A stretch of 44,419 bases of DNA from Oligoflexia bacterium (lineage in GTDB: Bacteria; Bdellovibrionota; UBA1018), in contig CAITVN010000103.1 of NCBI GenBank assembly GCA_903895855.1, positions 1 through 44,419 on the forward strand. The letters run 5' to 3'. A model generated the notes under the pieces. It worked only from the letters and a program-made list of their open reading frames with translations, made no database searches and was not told the DNA's origin. How positions within the stretch are numbered: the first letter of the stretch is position 1; each line of letters opens with the position of its first letter. The position numbers and the translations under genes were made by a program. This document shows, one piece after another, positions 7,440 through 14,538 of the stretch.

Positions 7440-7817
7440 AGACTTTTCAGTATGCCTGCAATTCTAGCTCAGTTTGAATACGAAGAATTTTTGCTAGAAT
7501 TGGCTAACATGGCCCACCTGATCCTCGCCTCAATTTTTCGGTGTTGCGGCTCAAGAACTTAAGCGCCGAAATATTGACAGGGGGTCAGTATCTTCCCGGC
7601 GAACTACGAATGAATGATCGCGTCGAATTGCTCCCACTCGCTGATCTCATCTAGACGCACTAAGGCCGCGATGCGTACTCAATTTCTATATCAAATATGA
7701 AAATGCAATGTAAACTCAGAGTTGAGCCAAAAGAGACTATCTGCAATTTCTCAGCATCGACAGAGCGAATGCTCTTTTCGAAGCCTAGCAAATTCGAGTC
7801 ATTTAGAAAGAAAGTGG
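7440..7817. other. divergent intergenic region
   Basis: This stretch separates the minus-strand C25-like gene from the plus-strand histidine kinase and should hold both promoters. Near 7484-7511 lies a sequence (GAATTTTTGCTAGAATTGGC) related to 325-345. I see no clear terminator, RNA gene or convincing small ORF; a 36-codon frame at 7452 has no ribosome binding site. Confidence 0.4.
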
Positions 7818-9082
7818 ATGAGGATGCCCCAGCCAGAAGACGACTTATTGCAAAAGCATGACGACTTGAATGACAAGGTAACCTTAACTCGAAGAATCTC
7901 GAAAATTGCTTTTGCGGCGATCATAGCCTACTCAATGCTTGGCTACAAAAACGGATCACACAAGAGTGCGCTGACTCTGCTCATTTGCGGTTTAGTGCTA
8001 CTCGGCGCTAACGTACTATCGAAAAAACTACCTAGCCCAAAAGTCATCACCTTCTCTCGAACCCTGCTTCTCTTCATTAGCAACTTGACTGCTTTTGTCG
8101 CAAATCTCGCATCACCCTACGACGATGGCGGCCGATTCTATTTCGTGCCAATCAGCCTGATGTCGTTACTCATTTTTGAATCCCGCGAGAAACGATGGCT
8201 TGTCTTTGGTGTGTCACTTCCGATGGCATTCTATTTGATTTCTCTGTTTTTTCTGCCGCCTGAATCATATCTTGGCAAAACGGCACCCATTGAACTTGAA
8301 ACCGCTAGGGTTATTAATTTTGTCGGAGTGTACATCATCAGCGCTATTGAGATTTTTATTTTTGTGGGCCACATTGTTCGATTGCAAACTCAGGCAATAG
8401 CACAGAGCAAATTTCATGCATTAGGTGTTATGGCCGCTGGAATCGCTCATGAAATCAAAAATCCCCTCGCGATCATTTCAATGCGAGCCCAGAAACTCGA
8501 AAAGAGACTTGATGAACTTGCCCCTGAAGAAATTAGGCGTAACGTAGAGTCGATTTCGTTAACCACTAAACGAATTGAGACGATTATCGCAAGCCTCAAA
8601 AGTTTTTCGAGAGAGGCGTCAAACGATTCATTTACCGCTCTCTCCGGAAAATCGCTCACAAAAACAGCCCTTGATTTGTGCCAAAGCAGATTCAAAAATA
8701 CCGCAGTGAAACTTCAAGTTGACCATGAACAAGACCTATCTCTTCAGGGCCGAGAAGCTCAACTGGTTCAAGTTTTGGTGAACCTCATGAGCAACGCATT
8801 CGATGCTGCGAAAGCCTCACCAGCGCCTGGGTGCGAGTTGAGGTTTTATCAACGTCTATTTCAGTTTTTGATAGCGGCCCCAAAATTTCTGATGAAGTGG
8901 CAGAGAAAATCATGACTCCATTTTTTACCACGAAACCCATCAATGAAGGTATCGGTCTTGGCCTCAGCATCTCTAAAGGCATCATGCAATCTCACAGCGG
9001 CGAACTGGTCTTAGACCGAACAGAAAAGAATACCTGCTTTCGAATGCTCTTTTCGAGGCCTGGTGAGCTAGGCAAAGTGTGA
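7818..9082 (+). pseudogene. six-TM sensor histidine kinase, frameshifted
   Basis: The first frame (7818-8915; a TTG at 7722 could extend it) encodes about six membrane helices in residues 29-188, then a HisKA domain with the phospho-acceptor His in MAAGIAHEIKNPLAI (about residue 211), and a HATPase domain up to the N-box LVNLMSNAFDA. About 25 bases later the reading must move to another frame, which continues with WVRVEVLSTSISVFDSGP, the F-box TPFFTTKP and the G-box GIGLGLSISKGI to 9082. A single indel near 8815-8830 explains this. The two halves together give a normal kinase of about 420 aa. The unshifted product loses the G-boxes and should not bind ATP properly. The shift could be natural, programmed, or a sequencing error. 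No response regulator lies next to it. Confidence 0.8.
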
Positions 9083-9214
9083 AAAAGAAACACGCGTTGC
9101 CGCCCTTCGACGCGTAAACTGAAACTTTGCACTAAACTCTCAAAGCCTAATTACCGATACAGTATACATTGTCCAAAACAATGGCAGTCAAGAACCTCAA
9201 GGAGAAACCATAGA

Positions 9215-9601
9215 ATGAAACATACCATCGTAACCATTAGCCTCGCGCTCGCGGCCGGCATTAGCTTTTTTCCGCAAGCATTCGCATTTGAAGCCCCCAC
9301 ACCACCTAACACTAAAATAGGTAGCGGAAAGCCACTTATTGGCGATGCGAGCGCCAAGGGCCAGACCGCGATCGACCAGAAATTAATGAACCTCAAGAAA
9401 CAGATCGAGGCGCCAGCTATTCCACAAAAAGGTGCGGTGCCCATTTTCAACTCCAAACTGCCTTCTACCGAACAGAGCGATACGCCACCGACACCTAATG
9501 CACCAACGGCGGTTGACAAGCAACTAATGGACCTCAAAAAACACGTAGATGGCCCAGATGTTCAAAAAAAAGGCGCCATACCGATCTTTATAAAAAAGTG
9601 A
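9215..9601 (+). CDS. small exported protein with two internal repeats
   Basis: This 128-aa protein starts at ATG 9215 with AAGGAG ten bases upstream. It has a Sec signal peptide with cleavage near AFAFEA (about residue 24). The mature part is two copies of a 28-residue unit: TAIDQKLMNLKKQIEAPAI... at 51-78 and TAVDKQLMDLKKHVDGPDV... at 98-125, each ending in KGAVPIF or KGAIPIF, joined by a Pro/Thr-rich linker. Each unit looks like a short amphipathic helix followed by a strand, perhaps a peptidoglycan- or partner-binding motif. I know no family. The next gene starts 18 bp downstream, so they may be cotranscribed. Confidence 0.65.
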   Translation: MKHTIVTISLALAAGISFFPQAFAFEAPTPPNTKIGSGKPLIGDASAKGQTAIDQKLMNLKKQIEAPAIPQKGAVPIFNSKLPSTEQSDTPPTPNAPTAVDKQLMDLKKHVDGPDVQKKGAIPIFIKK

Positions 9602-9619
9602 TTAAGGCATCACCTTCTT

Positions 9620-10477
9620 ATGAATCTACTACTCAAACTACCGTCTACTGAGTCGCAAGCCAGAATCGACTGCAATGATGAAGAACTTCTTTTTAAAGGC
9701 GAAAAAACTTCAGTAGTTTGGGTAGTCATCAATCAATTTTTTAGTTCTCCGAATCACACCATCAGCGAAGCAAACTATCTGACTGAGTGGTTAAACTCTG
9801 GCGGGCTGCCTACTTCGGCAAAAAGCCAGATGTCGCAAACGCCGACAATTTTGTCTGACAGCATTGTCATTCGCGAGATATCTGCTTTCATGCACAGTAA
9901 GCGACACTTATTTAGTGAAGTGAGCGAACGCAACACCTTCTATAAACACCTCTTTTCAGCAGCCCTTTTTTCAATGAGAGACTTCGACAAAGTCATACAA
10001 CTAGTTGACCTCGCTAGAAAAACTCTAGAAATCGACCAGGTGGCGCAGGTCGCGATGGTCGACGCGTTACTGACGGCCAGAAAAGATTTTGAATTTGACA
10101 TCAACAGCCTGACACCAGAAGAGAAAGAAGTCATTCTGGCTATCTCATTCATGATTCTCAATGCAGACGAAAGAAAGCACCTTTTTGAATTGAGTATTTG
10201 CCGTTCAATCATGGTTTCGCTTTCGCTACTGGACGTGAGTAATAAACGCCTCGGTGCTTTGACACAACTTTCTGTCACTGAATTAGTGATGAAACTCAGC
10301 GAGCGAGCCAAGACCATCGCATTACTGAATTCATTTCGTATGGCCGTGGCTGACGGCCTGGTGCATTCGGCCGAAAGAGAGATTTTTCGAGAAATCGTGG
10401 GGCTGGTTCCGTTCGATCAAGTTAAATTTTTGCGAAAAATCACGGCCCTTGAGACAGCAAAAAAGATCGCTATCTAA
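9620..10477 (+). CDS. hypothetical protein with a TerB-like C-terminus
   Basis: This 285-aa soluble, mostly alpha-helical protein has no signal peptide. The C-terminal segment LLNSFRMAVADGLVHSAERE (about 233-252) matches the acidic ADGxxxxxE signature of TerB/DjlA-like helical domains, where the acids bind metal. A similar pattern may occur earlier (AISFMILNADERKHLFE, about 174-190), suggesting two such modules. TerB-like proteins are cytoplasmic or membrane-associated and act in stress responses or as scaffolds. It follows the small exported gene by 18 bp and precedes the envelope operon by 59 bp. The TerB assignment is tentative. Confidence 0.5.
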   Translation: MNLLLKLPSTESQARIDCNDEELLFKGEKTSVVWVVINQFFSSPNHTISEANYLTEWLNSGGLPTSAKSQMSQTPTILSDSIVIREISAFMHSKRHLFSEVSERNTFYKHLFSAALFSMRDFDKVIQLVDLARKTLEIDQVAQVAMVDALLTARKDFEFDINSLTPEEKEVILAISFMILNADERKHLFELSICRSIMVSLSLLDVSNKRLGALTQLSVTELVMKLSERAKTIALLNSFRMAVADGLVHSAEREIFREIVGLVPFDQVKFLRKITALETAKKIAI

Positions 10478-10536
10478 TCTCATTTTAAACGAATTATCTA
10501 TTCGAATTATTTAAAGATCTGTCCAAATTCTGACGA

Positions 10537-12132
10537 ATGGTATCTAGAATGACCAAATTCTGTTCGTATCCATGGCTCAAAATTCACCTAGGTGCCCTAA
10601 GCATGATCGCACTAGCTGGATGCGCTGATGGGTCGTGGGTTAACACCAAAACTGGGCAAACAGTCGAGGTCATTGCCGTGCCAATAGAAACGCCAGCAGA
10701 CGATCCCGTCGCCAGCGTGTCGCCTTCACCATCTCCTTCGCCCTCACCTTCAGCGTCGGCAAGTTTAAGCCCAGATACAACGCCTCCTACAATCGGCACC
10801 GGTTTGGCCGTGGCTACCGTCACCCCCTACACGATCGGATTAACCTGGGGAGCAGCCACCGATGACGTCACGGCGGCTAGTTCGCTTCAATACAAGATTG
10901 TATCAGCAAGTCTAACGACGTCGATCGATACGATTGCTGAAGCTGACGCGGTCACCGGCGATAACCTCATTCTAGATTGGACTACAAACTTAACCTCTAA
11001 AACAGTCGGAACTTTGTATTCTGCCACTGCCTATGCTTTTGCAGTCTTAGTAAAAGACGCCGCAGGCAACATGGCACTCTATACACCTGTGAGCCAGAGC
11101 ACGCCCACCATTACCCATGCGAAACTGGCGGCCCTGAGCAATGGAAATGTCATCGCCGTCTATCGCGACACCAGCGATTCAAATAAAGGCAAGGCAATCG
11201 TGATCGACTCGAATTTCGAGGTAATAGCTGGCCCCACAGTTTTCGAGACTACCGGGGTCAATGCCGATTTTGGTGACAACATAGGTGTCACCGCACTATC
11301 TGGCGGCGGTGCTGCCATAATGTACGAATCGGCGGCATCAATCGGAAAATTTGTCGTTCTTTCAAACTCGCTTTCATCTGTGGTTGCTTCAACGACTTAT
11401 ATGAATGAGGCTGCATTCTTTAATGACGGCATTGCGGTGTACGATTCGGGAAAACTCTTTATTATTTCTGGTAGGCCAAATTTTTCTGCTGGTGGCTCGC
11501 AAGGCTGCGGCTATGCCGTCTTTAACTCAGCAGATGGTTCGGCAATTAAGGCCATCACCGGCATATTTAATGGCGGAGGTGGAAATGAAATGCGAGGAGT
11601 GGCGGCAGCGGCGATTGGTGCCGCTCGGGCCATCGGTATTTACAGTATAGGCTGGTCAACTCTCACGTTGCGGTACTTTATCGCAGATAACACCGGTACC
11701 ATTCAAGTTGCCGACTCGGCAGCAGCGATCACTCGATCAGACTCGTTCACTACAGTCACTTTGGGTAATTCAAACGCGATGCTCGTTGCTCGCGACGTTT
11801 CAGATTCAAATAAAGGAAAACTCGTGGTCTATGATTCAACCGGTGCGGCAGTCGTGGGCGCCACTCAGTTCGCTGCCTCGGTCAACGGCGGTTTAGCGGC
11901 CTCTGTTCGATCAAGTGGTAACGTCATTTTGAACTATTCAGATGCCTCAAGTTCGTCAGTAGGTAAATATGTCATCTATCAGCCCGACGGTACGGTAGCG
12001 CAAACAGCTCAGGCTCTGACCACTTTCGATTTTAGGCCAGAATCAAGTGCTCTCTTCGGCAATGGTTCATTAGCCGTAGTCGGCACCGCAAATTCGACCA
12101 ACAAATACCTAAAAATTGTGAGTAGCCCATGA
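10537..12132 (+). CDS. surface lipoprotein with FN3 domain and propeller-like repeats
   Basis: This 531-aa protein has a type II signal peptide ending ALSMIALAGC (lipidated Cys at about residue 29; the start may be ATG 10537 or 10549). A Ser-Pro linker (SPSPSPSPSASASLSP, about 64-79) is followed by a fibronectin type III-like domain with the DTTPP...LTWGAATDD pattern (80-190). From about 195 to the end come repeats of the kind LSNGNVIAVYRDTSDSNKGK, seen again as GNSNAMLVARDVSDSNKGKL and SSGNVILNYSDASSSSVGKY, probably beta-propeller blades. It overlaps the next gene by ATGA, so it is coupled to the outer-membrane barrel protein. Likely displayed on the outer membrane. Confidence 0.75.
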   Translation: MVSRMTKFCSYPWLKIHLGALSMIALAGCADGSWVNTKTGQTVEVIAVPIETPADDPVASVSPSPSPSPSPSASASLSPDTTPPTIGTGLAVATVTPYTIGLTWGAATDDVTAASSLQYKIVSASLTTSIDTIAEADAVTGDNLILDWTTNLTSKTVGTLYSATAYAFAVLVKDAAGNMALYTPVSQSTPTITHAKLAALSNGNVIAVYRDTSDSNKGKAIVIDSNFEVIAGPTVFETTGVNADFGDNIGVTALSGGGAAIMYESAASIGKFVVLSNSLSSVVASTTYMNEAAFFNDGIAVYDSGKLFIISGRPNFSAGGSQGCGYAVFNSADGSAIKAITGIFNGGGGNEMRGVAAAAIGAARAIGIYSIGWSTLTLRYFIADNTGTIQVADSAAAITRSDSFTTVTLGNSNAMLVARDVSDSNKGKLVVYDSTGAAVVGATQFAASVNGGLAASVRSSGNVILNYSDASSSSVGKYVIYQPDGTVAQTAQALTTFDFRPESSALFGNGSLAVVGTANSTNKYLKIVSSP

Positions 12133-14408
12133 AACCATTACTACTCATCGCGCTCACTCTGCTCATTCACAGTGTTTCGGTACTGGCTAGCGACGACACG
12201 ACCTCACCCCCTGTCATTGCCACCCCCACCCACGAAAGTTCAGATTCGGCACCTAGCAAAGCGCAACTGTTTCAAGAACTTGAATTCGGAAAATTCTCAC
12301 TGCACTCAAAATTAGCGAATTCGCCAGACAAATCAGGGCTTAGCGGAAGGTTCTCTTTGGGGCTCTCATTCAAAAGCGACAGTAGCTTGACTCGCATACG
12401 CGCTGGTTTTCTGTATTCGTTTTCTTCAGGAAGCCAAGGAGCCATTGTCGAAACCATGAAAGTTTACGCAGTGGATTTGACCGGCAGTTGGTACCTTCTT
12501 TTAGGTAAAGGATTTGCCTTTGGCCCCCGACTGAGTTTTCATATGGGTCAGGGAAGTAGTTTACTTCTAGCCAAAAAGAAAACCTTTCAAGTTGCCACTT
12601 GGGTCGGACCTGAATTGCTCTATGGCGCCGAATTCTTTTCATTAGATGCCTTTCTCACGACCTCGGTACTCTATGGAATACCCAACGACTACCACGACCA
12701 ACAGTGGCAAGGTTCAATAGGAGCCGGGTTTCACTTAGGGCAACCAGCGTCACCTGAGGTAAAAGAATCTCGGGGACTAGATCGAGAAGCAGAGGCACTC
12801 GATAGCCCATCACGAAGTTATACCTTACCCACTCTCGGTTTCGATATCGGATTTCTCAGCCTCTGGGATCAAATCGCCTCACTACCTGACCGAGTGGGCG
12901 CGGGAAGTAAAATTCAACTGGGGTTAGATAAACCTTTTTGGGCTGGTTCGCTTCGTGCAAACTCCGGTGTCGGCTTTAGTTACTTGAGATACCTTTATAA
13001 AAATCCCTTTCACGAAGGAGCCCAGGCAGCAGGTACCACTCTCACAACCATCACCAGTGAGACAACGGGGCAGGTCTCATTTCGATTAGGTGAGCATCTA
13101 AGAACTGGCGGCCGATTAGACTTATCGATTGGCAAGGGCGCGCAACTTGATGCGAATACGAAAGACCAGTGGCAGATCAACTCGTGGGCTGGGCCTGAGG
13201 TCTCTTACCGATTTCGTGTATTTTCAAGCGACCTCCACGCTTCTCTCATGCTGTTGTTTAATTTAAAACCTGGGGCTCAAGGCGGAGGCATGCAAAGTCC
13301 GTTCGTGCTGAATTATCGGTTTCCGCTAAAAAAAGCTCCGGTGCCAGAAATAAAGACCGTGATGGTAAAAAAGAAAGTCAAAAAGCGCATTCAAGTACCG
13401 GCTGAATACCATTTCGAGATTACCGGCTTTGAAGATCAATCTGACCGACCCAGCGATGATCAGCAAAAACAAATTCAAAAAGTCGCAGCCCTCATGCATG
13501 AATATCCTAATCTCTGGGACGGCGTCAAAGTGATCGGCCATACCTCGGCCATCGGGGATCCCGAAAAGAATCAGAAAATTTCTAAAAAACGCGCCCGTTC
13601 AGTGGCTTCGGCACTCATTCAGACTTCAAAAGAGTTTGAATCAAAAATTCAGGTAGAAGCTCATGGGGGCGATGACCCGGTAGACCTTAAGTTTCCGGGT
13701 TCGCTATACAATCGCCGAGTCAGCGTCGTGATTCACATTTCACAAGCCAGTCAAGCATTCTGGGAAAAAACAAAAGCCCTTGCCGATACGCTTTCACCAA
13801 AACCCGATGGAGTCGCACGACTCAAGTTAGCTCTCAATCAATCAAATACTTGGTTCTATAAACAAAACGTTTCTTTGACCGCAGAAGGAAAACTTGCGGT
13901 CGCCAAATTAGCGAAGAAATTTGAAAGTAAACTCGGCGATCTTTCGAAAATTTATGTTTTTTCAGACGCCGGCAATAACATTAGAAGTTATAGCCGGGCC
14001 TCAAACCTAAGAGACCTCATTTACAGTCGGCGATCACTCTCAAAAATAATCATTCGTTCAGCGGTTTTGCCAAAAGGTTCAGCCGAACAGTACGGCTCAA
14101 CAATCACTCAGAGTGACTCAAACATACTGATCGATTTAGAATTTAAGAATCAAGCGGCCATGCGTGCCTTCTACAGTGAAGTACAAGCCGACCCTTCGCT
14201 GTTCACTGCGCTAGATCAATCGGCTGGTGATCAGTCACTAGCGGTAAGACTCAATACCGACGAAATGGTGAATCTAGACACCGAAGAAGAACGAACCGAA
14301 ATGATCGCCGCAGAACCGACGCCTGAACCGCAGCCGTCGACTTTACCCGAAAATCCCGAAGATTTTAGAATGCCAGCAAGTCTCATTCCTGAAAAATTCA
14401 AATATTGA
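12129..14408 (+). CDS. outer-membrane beta-barrel protein with OmpA-like domains
   Basis: This 759-aa protein has a Sec signal peptide (MKPLLLIALTLLIHSVSVLA). Residues 50-205 and 235-405 are both rich in alternating, aromatic-ended strands typical of barrels, and the two halves share the pattern WVGPELLY/WAGPEVSY followed by a strand on each side of a loop. After a basic stretch KKKVKKRIQVP, residues 427-540 form an OmpA C-terminal domain: a strand, then GHTSAIGDPEKN...SKKRARSVASAL and NRRVSVVI, the usual peptidoglycan-binding signature. Residues 573-660 resemble a second, diverged OmpA-like domain (NTWFYKQNVSLTAEGKLAVA, then SRASNLRDLIYSRRSLSKII). The start overlaps the lipoprotein stop by ATGA. 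It probably anchors the complex to the cell wall. Confidence 0.75.
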   Translation: MKPLLLIALTLLIHSVSVLASDDTTSPPVIATPTHESSDSAPSKAQLFQELEFGKFSLHSKLANSPDKSGLSGRFSLGLSFKSDSSLTRIRAGFLYSFSSGSQGAIVETMKVYAVDLTGSWYLLLGKGFAFGPRLSFHMGQGSSLLLAKKKTFQVATWVGPELLYGAEFFSLDAFLTTSVLYGIPNDYHDQQWQGSIGAGFHLGQPASPEVKESRGLDREAEALDSPSRSYTLPTLGFDIGFLSLWDQIASLPDRVGAGSKIQLGLDKPFWAGSLRANSGVGFSYLRYLYKNPFHEGAQAAGTTLTTITSETTGQVSFRLGEHLRTGGRLDLSIGKGAQLDANTKDQWQINSWAGPEVSYRFRVFSSDLHASLMLLFNLKPGAQGGGMQSPFVLNYRFPLKKAPVPEIKTVMVKKKVKKRIQVPAEYHFEITGFEDQSDRPSDDQQKQIQKVAALMHEYPNLWDGVKVIGHTSAIGDPEKNQKISKKRARSVASALIQTSKEFESKIQVEAHGGDDPVDLKFPGSLYNRRVSVVIHISQASQAFWEKTKALADTLSPKPDGVARLKLALNQSNTWFYKQNVSLTAEGKLAVAKLAKKFESKLGDLSKIYVFSDAGNNIRSYSRASNLRDLIYSRRSLSKIIIRSAVLPKGSAEQYGSTITQSDSNILIDLEFKNQAAMRAFYSEVQADPSLFTALDQSAGDQSLAVRLNTDEMVNLDTEEERTEMIAAEPTPEPQPSTLPENPEDFRMPASLIPEKFKY

Positions 14409-14538
14409 GCGCACAAACAGCGACAGACAAAAGAATGACGATCAACCCCTTTGTGGCGGTTGAATTTGCCCATATTGCGGGTGCGCAATTCAAGACATAA
14501 TCGAGAAAGTGCGTATTTCTTAAAACAAAGGGGGCATC

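Noticed and set aside
7545..7590. Sigma-28-like sequence (TCAAG ... GCCGAAA)
   Set aside because: Spacing is about 11 instead of 15 bases, and no flagellar or nearby gene start supports it.
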